DNA of 43,329 bases from Pseudomonas sp. ATCC PTA-122608 (GTDB taxonomy: Bacteria > Pseudomonadota > Gammaproteobacteria > Pseudomonadales > Pseudomonadaceae), in contig NZ_LPNO01000017.1 in assembly GCF_001952855.1 (NCBI RefSeq), forward strand, positions 1 to 43,329, in the 5' to 3' direction. The notes under the pieces are model-generated. The model saw only the letters and a list, made by a program, of their open reading frames with translations, searched no databases and was not told where the DNA came from. The translations under genes and the position numbers were made by a program. This document shows, one piece after another, positions 1 through 8,486 of the stretch. Within the stretch, counting starts at the first letter, position 1. Every line of letters starts with the position of its first letter.

Positions 1-381
1 GCCCGCTCCCACAGAAAAGCAGCTCTGCTTTCGCTCTGGATCTTGCCTCTGCTTTTAACACTCAAGCCGGCCGGGAGGCCGCTGTGCTCTTGCTTTTGAT
101 CTGCTTTTGATTTTGATCTGACTGCCCCATTCAGCCCGAGGCCGAACGCAGGTATTGCGGAGCGGGTAAACCGGCAGGACGCCGGTTTAGCCGCGCCGGG
201 CCATGGATGGCCCGTCGCGGCGGCCCGCGGAGCAATGCCGGAGTGAGGGAACACCGAGCCTAGGCGAGGTGCCGACAGGCGGGGCAGAGCGTTTTGGTTA
301 CTTTTGCGCTTTTCAAAAGTGACCCGCTGTAAGAGCGGAACCATAGGCAGCCGTTACCGAAGAAACGGATATGTACACCGA
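1..381. repeat. Intergenic multicopy Pseudomonas-type repeat; no gene
   Basis: No credible gene lies here. From about 150 to 380 the sequence is of a kind I recognise as a recurrent intergenic element in Pseudomonas genomes. It has a hairpin with arms AAACCGGC/GCCGGTTT (168-175 and 181-188), a GC-rich middle, then a pyrimidine-rich stretch and the tail AAAAGTGACCCGCTGTAAG. Bases 80-121 hold short iterations of CTTTTGATCTG. The left end may continue outside the window. An open frame crosses it on the plus strand, but it runs antisense through the next gene and is rejected. Copy number cannot be seen from one window. Confidence 0.6.
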
Positions 382-1038
382 TCAGCCCTTGCCCCCCTCA
401 CTGATAATCTGCCGAATCGCCCCGACAAACGCCTCAGCCGGCTGCCCTCCACTCACCGCATACTGATCGTTAAACACGATCGTAGGCACAGAAGTCACCC
501 CGCGAGACACCCACAACTGCTCCTGCTCCCGCACCTCGGCGGCATATTCATCCGAGGCCAGAATCGCTTCAGCCCGTACGCGATCCAACCCAACACCCTC
601 GGCAATCCCCACCAACGTCCGGTGATCCGACGGGTCCTGCTGATCCGTAAAGTACGCCTTGAACAGCGCTTCCTTAAGGTTGTACTGCAACCCCTCAAGC
701 CCCGCCCAATGCAACAAACGATGCGCATCAAACGTGTTGTAGATACGACTCTGCCCATCGGTGCGAAACGCAAACCCCAACGCCGCGCCCATGTCACGAA
801 TCCGCGCCCGGTTAGCCTGGGACTGCTCAGCCGTGGAGCCGTATTTCTCAGTGATGTGCTCAGTAATGTTCTGCCCTTCAGCAGCCATATTCGGGTTCAG
901 TTCAAAAGGCTGGAAATGAATCTCGGCCTGCACCTCCGGGCCCAGTTGGTCCAGGGCTTCGGTCAAGCCACGCAGGCCGATAATGCACCAGGGGCAGGAC
1001 ACGTCGCTGACGAAATCGATCTTCAGGGGAGTACTCAT
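382..1038 (-). CDS. DsbA family oxidoreductase (FrnE-like)
   Basis: A 218-residue thioredoxin-fold protein of the DsbA/FrnE (2-hydroxychromene-2-carboxylate isomerase-like) family. The CPWC redox motif is at residues 15-18 right after the first beta strand, and the cis-proline loop TSVPT is near residue 186; an all-alpha insertion lies between them, as the family requires. There is no signal peptide, so it is probably a cytoplasmic thiol-disulfide oxidoreductase; its substrate is unknown. The ATG at 1038 is preceded by GAGG about 10 bases upstream. It follows the exported hydrolase on the same strand by about 60 bases and may be co-transcribed. Family assignment is firm; physiological role is not. 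Confidence 0.9.
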   Translation of the reverse strand: MSTPLKIDFVSDVSCPWCIIGLRGLTEALDQLGPEVQAEIHFQPFELNPNMAAEGQNITEHITEKYGSTAEQSQANRARIRDMGAALGFAFRTDGQSRIYNTFDAHRLLHWAGLEGLQYNLKEALFKAYFTDQQDPSDHRTLVGIAEGVGLDRVRAEAILASDEYAAEVREQEQLWVSRGVTSVPTIVFNDQYAVSGGQPAEAFVGAIRQIISEGGKG

Positions 1039-1100
1039 GACTAGGCAACCTCGCTGGCATTAAACGCCGGAAAGGTCCCACGATACACCCCGTCAAGCCC

Positions 1101-2120
1101 TTACAAAACCTTCGCAGGTACCACCGGGTCGATCTGCGCCCAATGCGCCGCATCCTCACGATGCGCTTGCAAATAGGGCAAAACCGCCGCCAGCAACGGC
1201 GCCTTGAACGCCTCCTGAAACCGATGGGCCAGCCCCGGGATCAGCCGCAACTGGCTGCCCTGGATATGCGCCGCCAAGTGCACGCCATGCATCACCGGCA
1301 ACAGCGGGTCGGCAGTGCCATGCACCACCAGGGTCGGCACCCGCAGCTGGTTGAGCAGCGCCACCCGGCTGGGCTCAGCGAGGATCGCCATGATCTGGCG
1401 CTTCACACCCTCGGGGTTGAACGCCCGGTCGTAAGACTGCGCCGCCTGCTGCAGCAACACCTTGCGATCATCCTTCACATAAGGACTGCCCAGCGCCGCC
1501 AGCAGGTCGGCCTGTTGTTCCAGGGCCACTTCACGATTGGGCGCGCTGCGCCGTGACAACAGTTGCACCAACGCCGCACTCGGTGCCGGCAGGCCTTCGG
1601 CGCCGGAGCTGGTCATGATCAGGGTCAGGCTTTCCACCCGTTGCGGTGCCATGGCCGCCAGGTGCTGGGCGATCATCCCGCCCATGCTCGCGCCCAGCAC
1701 GTGGAATTGCTGGATGTGCAAGCCGTCCATCAAGCCCAACGCGTCGTCGGCCATGTCCGTCAGGGTGTAGGGCGCCGCCACCGGCAGGCCGAGTTTGTAG
1801 CGCAGGACTTCGAACGTCAGGTTGGCGCTGGCCGGTGCCTGGCGCCAGGTAGACAAGCCAACGTCACGGTTGTCATAGCGAATCACCCGAAAGCCCTGCT
1901 CACACAGGGCCACCACCACTTCGTCCGGCCAGTGAATCAACTGCCCGCCCAGGCCCATCACCAGCAACAAGGCCGGGTCGGAGGCGCGACCAATGCTCTG
2001 GTAGGCCAGGCTTACCTGTTCCAGATCGACCCGTTGGGTCGGCACATTTACATCACATCGAGAAGCCGCAAAGGACGGCAGGCCGAACAATAGAGCGGCC
2101 ATGAAAAACAACACGCGCAT
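1101..2120 (-). CDS. Exported alpha/beta hydrolase
   Basis: Alpha/beta-hydrolase fold protein of 339 residues from the chosen ATG at 2120. The nucleophile elbow GASMGG puts the catalytic serine at about residue 145. The acid is probably the Asp in HGTADPLLPV and the histidine lies in GLAHRF. An oxyanion-type segment MGLGGQ is near residue 55. The N-terminus is a clear signal peptide ending FAAS, so the enzyme should act in the periplasm or be lipid/membrane associated. A longer reading from 2189 would add 23 residues before the hydrophobic core, which is less natural for a signal peptide. The substrate (ester, lactone or other) cannot be read from sequence. Upstream lies the metR intergenic region, divergently oriented. 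Confidence 0.85.
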   Translation of the reverse strand: MRVLFFMAALLFGLPSFAASRCDVNVPTQRVDLEQVSLAYQSIGRASDPALLLVMGLGGQLIHWPDEVVVALCEQGFRVIRYDNRDVGLSTWRQAPASANLTFEVLRYKLGLPVAAPYTLTDMADDALGLMDGLHIQQFHVLGASMGGMIAQHLAAMAPQRVESLTLIMTSSGAEGLPAPSAALVQLLSRRSAPNREVALEQQADLLAALGSPYVKDDRKVLLQQAAQSYDRAFNPEGVKRQIMAILAEPSRVALLNQLRVPTLVVHGTADPLLPVMHGVHLAAHIQGSQLRLIPGLAHRFQEAFKAPLLAAVLPYLQAHREDAAHWAQIDPVVPAKVL

Positions 2121-2220
2121 GAAAAACACCGAAACGCAGAACCCCAGTAGAGCGCGAGTCTGATGAACTTTGTACAAGCGCGCTGCCACAGTTGCGTGAC
2201 AATTTCGTGACTGCCGCTCA

Positions 2221-2444
2221 ATGGTCGTCTCGATACCTCTCTATCAAAGCCTGCTCCCGCACTGCGGACAACTGGCCGAAGCCCAAGGGCAACTGAGTAC
2301 CGAGCAACTCCTGCCGTTGCAGGCAGTTCTCAACCCGGTCACACCTCTAACGGCGCACGCCCCGCCGGGACGTGCTAACTGGCGTTGCTGCTGACCGACC
2401 GTGAAGGCCCCCCCGAACTTGAGCACGACGGTCGACAGGCATAA
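2221..2444 (+). pseudogene. Possible frameshifted remnant of a small gene
   Basis: An ATG at 2221 opens a 57-codon frame ending at TGA 2392-2394. Near 2382 the reading moves naturally into another frame (GCG TTG CTG CTG ACC GAC CGT GAA) and continues with Pseudomonas-like codons to TAA 2442-2444. One indel would join them into a protein of about 73 residues. I do not recognise the product. It may equally be chance open sequence in the otherwise unassigned 383-bp region between the divergent hydrolase and metR; apart from this and the MetR-like palindrome I see nothing else there. Confidence 0.25.
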
Positions 2445-2449
2445 CAACA

Positions 2450-2462
2450 TGAGACAAACTCA
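2450..2462. promoter_or_regulatory. Candidate MetR/LysR-type operator
   Basis: TGAG-N5-CTCA is a perfect interrupted palindrome 41 bases upstream of the metR start. It fits the T-N11-A rule for LysR regulators and resembles the MetR box TGAA-N5-TTCA. Autoregulation is an inference. Confidence 0.45.
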
Positions 2463-2503
2463 ACCGATCCGAATTTGTCACAAGTTATATTCATGGAGAC
2501 CCC

Positions 2504-3421
2504 GTGCTCGAAATCCGCCATCTCAAGACACTGCACGCCTTGCGCGAAGCCGACAGCCTGGTGGAAGCCGCTGAGCGCTTGCACCTGACGCAATCGGCCC
2601 TGTCCCACCAGTTCAAGGAGCTTGAAGAACGCCTGGGCATGCAGTTATTCGTGCGCAAAACCAAGCCACTGCGCTTCACCAGCGCCGGCCTGCGCCTGCT
2701 GCAACTGGCGGACGCCACCCTGCCCTTGCTGCGCGGCGCCGAACGCGACATCGCACGCCTGGCCGGTGGCACGGCCGGGCGTTTGCACATGGCCATCGAG
2801 TGCCATAGCTGTTTCCAGTGGCTGATGCCCACCATCGACCAGTTCCGCGACGCCTGGCCAGAAGTGGAACTGGACCTGGCCTCCGGCTTCGCCTTCGCGC
2901 CGTTACCGGCCCTGGCCCGTGGCGACCTGGACTTGGTGGTGACGTCCGACCCGCTGGAACTGCCGGGCATCACCTATGTGCCGTTGTTCACCTACGAAGC
3001 CATGCTCGCCGTGGCCAATCAGCACCCGCTGGCGAACAAGCCGTACATCGTGCCCGAAGACCTGATCAGCGAAACCCTGATCACCTACCCGGTGGAGCGC
3101 GATCGCCTGGACATCTTCACCCGTTTCCTGGAACCGGCCGACGTGGAACCGGCCCAGGTACGCACCTCGGAACTGACGGTGATGATGATGCAGTTGGTGG
3201 CCAGCGGTCGCGGCGTGTGCGGCATGCCCCACTGGGCACTGCATGAATACAGCTCCCGGGGTTATGTGAAGGCCAAGCGGCTGGGGGAGAAAGGCTTGTT
3301 CGCCACGCTGTACGCCGGGATTCGCGCCGACATGCTGGATGCGCCGTACATGCGCGACTTTTTGCTGACGGCCAAGGACACCTCGTTTTCGACCCTGGAT
3401 GGAGTCAGCGCCGTACGCTGA
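2504..3421 (+). CDS. metR: LysR family transcriptional regulator MetR
   Basis: A 305-residue LysR-type regulator. The N-terminal winged helix-turn-helix (residues 1-60) reads EAAERLHLTQSALSHQFKEL, closely resembling MetR of enterobacteria, and the effector-binding domain follows (about 90-295). MetR with homocysteine activates methionine biosynthesis genes such as metE and metH. The start is GTG at 2504, with TGGAG about 6-9 bases upstream; no in-frame ATG fits. It is divergent from the alpha/beta hydrolase and convergent with the NUDIX gene, with a REPIN between the convergent ends. Methionine target genes are not in this window. Length agrees with the family (about 305-317). Confidence 0.88.
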   Translation: MLEIRHLKTLHALREADSLVEAAERLHLTQSALSHQFKELEERLGMQLFVRKTKPLRFTSAGLRLLQLADATLPLLRGAERDIARLAGGTAGRLHMAIECHSCFQWLMPTIDQFRDAWPEVELDLASGFAFAPLPALARGDLDLVVTSDPLELPGITYVPLFTYEAMLAVANQHPLANKPYIVPEDLISETLITYPVERDRLDIFTRFLEPADVEPAQVRTSELTVMMMQLVASGRGVCGMPHWALHEYSSRGYVKAKRLGEKGLFATLYAGIRADMLDAPYMRDFLLTAKDTSFSTLDGVSAVR

Positions 3422-3435
3422 TAAATAGCGGATAC

Positions 3436-3532
3436 CTGTAGCGAGGGAGCTTGCTCCCGCTGGGCTGCGCAGCAGACCCAGAAATCTTGGGGCCGCTTCG
3501 CGCCCCAGCGGGAGCAAGCTCCCTCGCCACAG
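3436..3532. repeat. REPIN (two inverted REP arms)
   Basis: Inverted repeat whose arms each contain the REP hairpin GGGAGCTTGCTCCC. The left arm begins CTGTAGCGAGGG and the right arm ends CCCTCGCCACAG. A spacer with a GGGGCCGC..GCGCCCC stem lies between. It sits between the convergent ends of metR and the NUDIX gene, where such hairpins may limit read-through. Same family as the copies at 13544, 20852, 21599 and 43278. Confidence 0.92.
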
Positions 3533-3534
3533 TT

Positions 3535-3945
3535 TCAGGCACCCGTTAGAGAGGAGCGATAGAACGGCAGAATCAAGTCCCGGGTCAGCGGCGCAAGCTG
3601 CAAATCGCCGTCGCCGGCCGGGTCGATCCAGCGCACTTCTTCAATCTCGGCAGCCGGTGTCACCGCCACGTCGATGTGCACCTGGAACAACTCGGCCTGC
3701 ACCACAAACCCCGGCTCATTCGCCGCCGGGGCCGAAAACTGGCCCAGGTACACCGCTGCCGCCGGGTCAATCCGCAGGCCCAGTTCTTCGTGCAGCTCAC
3801 GGACCAGAGCCTCGGCAGGTTGCTCACCGGCGTCGATTTTGCCGCCTGGCTGCATGAAGGCCTGGGTGCCGCGCTTGCGTACCAGCAGGGTCTGGCCGTC
3901 GCTGCCGATCAGCAGGGCGGCGGCGATGCGAATGGTGGAGGTCAT
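3535..3945 (-). CDS. NUDIX hydrolase
   Basis: A 136-residue NUDIX protein from ATG 3945. The Nudix box is complete: GKIDAGEQPAEALVRELHEE followed by LGL matches GX5EX7REUXEEXGU, which supplies the divalent-metal ligands for hydrolysis of a nucleoside-diphosphate-linked substrate. A longer frame to 3984 exists, but the ATG at 3945 directly precedes the usual first beta strand (TIRIAAALLI) and has AAGG upstream. The substrate cannot be predicted from the box. The gene lies directly downstream of the HD-GYP-like regulator on the same strand (48 bases), so co-transcription is possible. Confidence 0.88.
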   Translation of the reverse strand: MTSTIRIAAALLIGSDGQTLLVRKRGTQAFMQPGGKIDAGEQPAEALVRELHEELGLRIDPAAAVYLGQFSAPAANEPGFVVQAELFQVHIDVAVTPAAEIEEVRWIDPAGDGDLQLAPLTRDLILPFYRSSLTGA

Positions 3946-3993
3946 GGAAAGGTTGCCTTGAATACAAAGGTGCAAGGATCCCATGAACCAGCC

Positions 3994-5340
3994 TCAACCC
4001 GAAAGCAGCGCTTCATCCGGCTCCTTGATAAACACGCTGTACTTCGCGCCTTCCATGGCCTCGAACGCAATCAGTTTGTCCACCAGCGGCAGGTTCAACA
4101 CCTTGCCGGCGTTGAGCAGCAGCATGCCGTTGTCGGCGTTGAGGTTGCGCGCCAGCACCATGCCTTCGGCCAGTTCGCGGGTAGTCAGGACTTTCACCGT
4201 AGGATCGCCCAGGGTCACGTCGCTGAGGAACGCGGCGCAGGCCTGGATGAAGTCCTCCACCATCTCCGGGTCGTACAGGCGCCCGGCGTATTTGCGGATG
4301 TAGATCAGCGCTTCATCGCTGTTCATCTGCCGTTCAAGGATCAAGCCGCGTTGCAGTTCGATGAAATCCACTGCCAGCTTCAACAGCCGCGAGCCCTCCG
4401 GAATCGCATCGCCCTTGAGGTGGTCGGGAAAGCCAGTACCGTCCCAGCGTTCCTGGTGATGGCGGATCAAGCGTGCCGCGTCTTTCATCGGTTCCAGGGT
4501 CATCAGCAACGATTCGCTCTGGGTCGGATACGCCCGATAACGCTCACGGTCGGTGCTGTGCAGTAGGTCGCTGGGAGAGACCATCATGCTGTCGCTCCAG
4601 CTTAACTTGCCGATGTTGTAGAGCGCGGCGGCCATGGTCAGGTCGCGTGCGCTGGCCTCGTCCATGGGGTGGAACTTGCAGTACACGCGGATCAGTTCGA
4701 TCAGTTGGCGGTTGGTCTGTTTTTCCTTGGGCAGCCGCAGGTTGGCCAGCAGCGAAAACACCTCGGTGCCGGTTACGTAGCTGCGTTTGAGTTCATCGTA
4801 GGCCAGGTCGAGCATGTCGGCGGTCTGCTGCAGCTCGGAGGTGCGCGCCACCACGCGTTTTTCCAGGGTGGCGTTGAGGGCTTTCAACTGGTCGTTCTGC
4901 TCCCGGATCAGTTGCTCAAGGCGCAGCCGCTCGCGCTCGGAATGCTGGTGCTCCAGAGACTGGCGTAGGGTCAGGAGCATTTCCTCGTCATTCCAGGGTT
5001 TGCTGATATAGCGGTGGATCTGCCCTTCATTGATCGCCTTGATCATCATGCTCATGTCGGCGTAGCCGGTCAGCAGGATGCGCGTGGTGGCCGGGTACAG
5101 CCGGTGGGTCTCGGCCAGCAGCATCGCGCCGTCCATGGCCGGCATGCGGGCGTCGGTCATGACCAGGTCGATGGGCCGCGCGGCCATGATTTCGAGGGCC
5201 TGGGCGCCACTGCCGGCCAGCAGCACGTCATAGGGTTGGCCTCGCAGCAAACGGCGCAGGCTATTGAGGATCGACTCTTCGTCGTCGACCAGCAAAATCG
5301 TGGGGGTGTAGGGGGCAGTCGTAGCAAGTTGCTCGTCCAT
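3994..5340 (-). CDS. Response regulator with degenerate HD-GYP domain
   Basis: A 448-residue RpfG-like protein. The receiver domain (about 13-130) keeps acidic DD at 19-20, phospho-acceptor Asp63 in MTDARMP, the Thr of LLTGYAD and Lys in YISKPW. A coiled coil follows (about 135-185). The HD-GYP-type domain (about 195-390) keeps RHHQERWDGTGFP and the later Asp (KLAVDF), but the HD dyad is Tyr241-Asn242 (ALYNIGK) and the next expected metal-ligand histidine appears to be replaced (YPTQSESLL). It is therefore unlikely to hydrolyse c-di-GMP normally and may bind ligand or signal by protein contact. Start: ATG 5340 has an excellent AAGGAGG 7 bases upstream; a longer frame to 5418 lacks this. It is divergent from the GGDEF-EAL regulator across 257 bases that hold both promoters. 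Confidence 0.9.
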   Translation of the reverse strand: MDEQLATTAPYTPTILLVDDEESILNSLRRLLRGQPYDVLLAGSGAQALEIMAARPIDLVMTDARMPAMDGAMLLAETHRLYPATTRILLTGYADMSMMIKAINEGQIHRYISKPWNDEEMLLTLRQSLEHQHSERERLRLEQLIREQNDQLKALNATLEKRVVARTSELQQTADMLDLAYDELKRSYVTGTEVFSLLANLRLPKEKQTNRQLIELIRVYCKFHPMDEASARDLTMAAALYNIGKLSWSDSMMVSPSDLLHSTDRERYRAYPTQSESLLMTLEPMKDAARLIRHHQERWDGTGFPDHLKGDAIPEGSRLLKLAVDFIELQRGLILERQMNSDEALIYIRKYAGRLYDPEMVEDFIQACAAFLSDVTLGDPTVKVLTTRELAEGMVLARNLNADNGMLLLNAGKVLNLPLVDKLIAFEAMEGAKYSVFIKEPDEALLSG

Positions 5341-5597
5341 GGCGACACCTCCTTTCAATGACACAAAATTGCACCATTGCGCGCCCGTCGTCATCAATCG
5401 CTGTACTTGCTGGAGCATTGAGCGCTAGATGAATGCGGGGGTACTGGCGTTGATTTGACGCCAACTGGCCGACTTATTCAAGGGAGCCAACTATGCTTGT
5501 GGCAAGAAGCCCATGACCGCCCCTGTTTACCGATGCACTTAAGGTAAGGAAGCCATATGCGCCAGAATATGCAGTTGAGCGCGTCCCGGAACCGCTC

Positions 5598-7472
5598 GTG
5601 AACCCGCGCTCCGCGAGGGCCAACCGGCGGATCCTGATCGTCGACGACACCGCGTCGATCCACGAAGACTTCCGCAAAATCCTCGAAGCCGACCCCAACG
5701 GCGGCCAATCCCTGGACAGCATCGAAGAGACCCTGTTCGGTACCGCCCCGGCCGCACGCCAGACGTTCCTGCTGGACTCGGCCTACCAAGGCCAGGAAGC
5801 GCTGGACCTGGTGACCAAGGCCTTGGCCGCCAACACTCCCTACGCCCTGGTCTTCATCGACATGCGCATGCCGCCGGGCTGGGACGGGCTGGAGACCATC
5901 GAGCAACTGTGGGCTGTGGACCCCCACCTGCAAATCGCCTTGTGCACGGCCTACTCCGACTATTCCTTCGAAGCCATCGAAGCGCGCCTCAAATACGACG
6001 ACCAACTGCTGATCCTGAAAAAACCCTTCGACAACCTCGAAATCCGCCAGATGGCCAGTGCCCTGACCTGGAAATGGCAGCTTGCACAGGATGCTGCCCT
6101 CAAGCTGATGGGCCTGGAGCGTACGGTGGAGGAACGGGTGCAGGAACTGCTCAAGGTCTCGCACCTGCTGCAATACGACGCCCTCACCGACCTGCCCAAC
6201 AGCACGCTGCTGGGGGACCGGCTGACCCAGGCCATCGCCGCTTGCCGGCGCCATGACACCCAATTGGCGGTGATGTTTATCGGCCTGGACCGCTTCAAGC
6301 GCATCAATAACGCTCTGGGCCACCCGGTGGGTGATGAAGTGCTCAAGCAAGTCAGCCAAAGCCTGGTAGCGACGGTGCGCGAGTCAGACTCGGTATTTCG
6401 CTACGGCTCCGACGAGTTCGTGCTGATCCTCAACGACGTTCATCATCCTCAGCAAACCCAGCACATCGCTGAAAAAATCCTCAAGGCCGTCAGTCACATC
6501 CGCTACGTCGCCGGCCACGACCTGAGCGTCACCGCCAGCCTGGGCATCAGCATTTACCCCAACGACAGCTTCAGCGCCGTGGAATTGATCAAGAAAGCCG
6601 AAACTGCCATGCACGCCGCCAAGGATCATGGTCCGAATGACTTCAGCTTTTTCATCGATGACATGAACCGCCGCGCCCAGGAACAGCAAAGCCTGGAGAC
6701 CGCGATTCGGCTGGCCCTGCAACGCAACGAGTTTATGCTGCACTACCAGCCGAAACTGAACTTGAGCAGTGGGCAAATCGTCGGTGCGGAAGCCCTGATT
6801 CGCTGGTACCAGCCCGGTCACGGCTGGATCTACCCGTCGGTCTTTATCCCGGTGGCCGAGGACAGCGGCCTGATCGTGCTCCTGAGCCAATGGGTGCTGG
6901 GCCAGGCCTGCGAGCAAGCGCAAGCCTGGCAGGCAGCCGGCCTGGCTCCGATCTGTATTTCAGTGAACATCTCGGCCATCGATTTTCGCCAGCGGGATTT
7001 TATCGCCAACCTGGCCGCCATCCTCGAGCGCACCAACCTCGCGCCGGGCTTGCTGGAGCTGGAGATTACCGAAAGTGTGCTGATGCAAAACGTCGAAGAC
7101 ACCCTGGTGACCTTACGGGCGATCAAGTCCATGGGGGTACGCCTGGCGGTGGATGACTTCGGCACCGGCTATTCCAGCCTCAGCTACCTGCGGCGGTTTC
7201 CGATTGATGTGCTGAAAATCGATCAGTCGTTCATTCGTGGCTTGAGTAAAAACACCCAGGACGCGCAACTGATCAGCGCGATTATCAGCTTGGGTAAAAG
7301 CCTGGACCTGAACATCATTGCCGAAGGCGTGGAGACCGTTGAGCAACTGAACTTCCTCAAGGCCCACCAGTGTGAAGAAGGACAGGGCTTCCTGTTCAGC
7401 AAGGCGGTGGCCGCCGATGAATTCGCCCAGTTCATGCAAGCCGGGCGACGCACCCTGATGCCCAGCCAATAA
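5598..7472 (+). CDS. Response regulator with GGDEF and EAL domains
   Basis: A 624-residue c-di-GMP signalling protein. The N-terminal receiver (about 10-160) begins RRILIVDDTASIHEDFRKIL, carries an extra segment of about 30 residues after helix 1, and has phospho-acceptor Asp88 (IDMRMP) and Lys in LILKKPFD. The GGDEF domain (about 180-345) has GSDEF at 270-274 instead of GGDEF, so synthase activity is uncertain. The EAL domain (about 365-610) keeps E398-A399-L400, VNIS, ELEITES, DDFGTGYSSL, LKID and AEGVET, so phosphodiesterase activity is expected. The start is GTG 5598 with GGA 8 bases upstream; no in-frame ATG precedes the receiver. The cytochrome c peroxidase starts 24 bases downstream. 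The receiver is closely related to that of the kinase at 10285, suggesting a shared phosphate donor. Confidence 0.93.
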   Translation: MNPRSARANRRILIVDDTASIHEDFRKILEADPNGGQSLDSIEETLFGTAPAARQTFLLDSAYQGQEALDLVTKALAANTPYALVFIDMRMPPGWDGLETIEQLWAVDPHLQIALCTAYSDYSFEAIEARLKYDDQLLILKKPFDNLEIRQMASALTWKWQLAQDAALKLMGLERTVEERVQELLKVSHLLQYDALTDLPNSTLLGDRLTQAIAACRRHDTQLAVMFIGLDRFKRINNALGHPVGDEVLKQVSQSLVATVRESDSVFRYGSDEFVLILNDVHHPQQTQHIAEKILKAVSHIRYVAGHDLSVTASLGISIYPNDSFSAVELIKKAETAMHAAKDHGPNDFSFFIDDMNRRAQEQQSLETAIRLALQRNEFMLHYQPKLNLSSGQIVGAEALIRWYQPGHGWIYPSVFIPVAEDSGLIVLLSQWVLGQACEQAQAWQAAGLAPICISVNISAIDFRQRDFIANLAAILERTNLAPGLLELEITESVLMQNVEDTLVTLRAIKSMGVRLAVDDFGTGYSSLSYLRRFPIDVLKIDQSFIRGLSKNTQDAQLISAIISLGKSLDLNIIAEGVETVEQLNFLKAHQCEEGQGFLFSKAVAADEFAQFMQAGRRTLMPSQ

Positions 7473-7496
7473 CCTTCTGCCCCAAGGAATCATCGC

Positions 7497-8486
7497 TTGA
7501 GCGACGCCACGCCACGCTACGTTCACCGGTCTTCACGGGCGCCCGGGCTCGCCACGCTGTTTTGGCTGGCGACCTGCCTGCCGGTGATGGCCGCGCCGCT
7601 GGACGAACCACTCAAGTCGCTGCCGCCAATACCGCAACTGGATCCGGCAACGGTGGAGCTGGGGCGCCAGTTGTTCAATGAAACACAACTGTCGGTCAAC
7701 AACACCAAGTCCTGCGCCAGCTGCCATGACCTGCAAACCGGCGGCGTCGACAATCAGCCGTTTTCCCTGGGGTTCGACGGCAAGCCGGTGGCGCTCAACA
7801 CCCCGACCGTGTTCAACGCCAGCCTGAACTTCAAGCAATTCTGGAACGCACGGGTCGACACCCTGGAGGCACAGGTCGAACAAGTGGTCACCAGCCCCAT
7901 GGAAATGGGCAACGACTGGAAAACCGTGATTCAGACCTTGTCGGCACTTCCTCACTACCAGGCGACGTTCCGGCAGATTTACCCCGACGGCATCACGCCC
8001 GCCACTGTGCAAAATGCCCTGGCGACCTATGAACGTACCCTGCTCACCCCCAATTCGCGCTTCGACCAATACCTGCAAGGCAACACCGACATCCTCACCC
8101 TCAAGGAAAAATACGGCTACCAGCGCTTCAAGGAGTACGGCTGCATCGCCTGCCACCAGGGCGCCAATATCGGCGGCAACATGTACCAGAAATTCGGCGT
8201 GATGGATGACTACTTCAAGGCCCGTGGCAACCCCACCGAAGCCGACCTGGGACGCTACCTGCTGACCAAGGACGAGGAAGACCGCAACGTGTTCAAGGTG
8301 CCCAGCCTGCGCAATGTGGCGGTCACCGCCCCGTACTTTCACGACGCTTCGGCCAAGACCCTCGAAGAAGCCGTCGACGTGATGTTCAAGTACCAGCTGG
8401 GGCGCATTCCCTCGGCTGAAGACAAGACCTTGATCGTGCTGTTCCTGAAAACCCTGACCGGCGAATGGGCAGGCAAACCACTATGA
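7497..8486 (+). CDS. Di-heme cytochrome c peroxidase family protein
   Basis: A 329-residue member of the bacterial di-heme cytochrome c peroxidase/MauG superfamily. Heme-binding motifs are CASCH (73-77) and CIACH (216-220). The N-terminus has a hydrophobic signal segment (ATLFWLATCLPVMA) with cleavage likely just before APLDEP, so it should mature in the periplasm. Classical members reduce hydrogen peroxide with electrons from small c-type cytochromes; MauG-like members oxidise protein substrates. The start is TTG 7497, supported by AAGGA 8 bases upstream and by the absence of any in-frame ATG before the signal peptide. Its stop overlaps the next ATG (ATGA), so it is translationally coupled to a histidine kinase. 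This context suggests a redox sensor or a signalling output rather than simple detoxification. Confidence 0.92.
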   Translation: MSDATPRYVHRSSRAPGLATLFWLATCLPVMAAPLDEPLKSLPPIPQLDPATVELGRQLFNETQLSVNNTKSCASCHDLQTGGVDNQPFSLGFDGKPVALNTPTVFNASLNFKQFWNARVDTLEAQVEQVVTSPMEMGNDWKTVIQTLSALPHYQATFRQIYPDGITPATVQNALATYERTLLTPNSRFDQYLQGNTDILTLKEKYGYQRFKEYGCIACHQGANIGGNMYQKFGVMDDYFKARGNPTEADLGRYLLTKDEEDRNVFKVPSLRNVAVTAPYFHDASAKTLEEAVDVMFKYQLGRIPSAEDKTLIVLFLKTLTGEWAGKPL

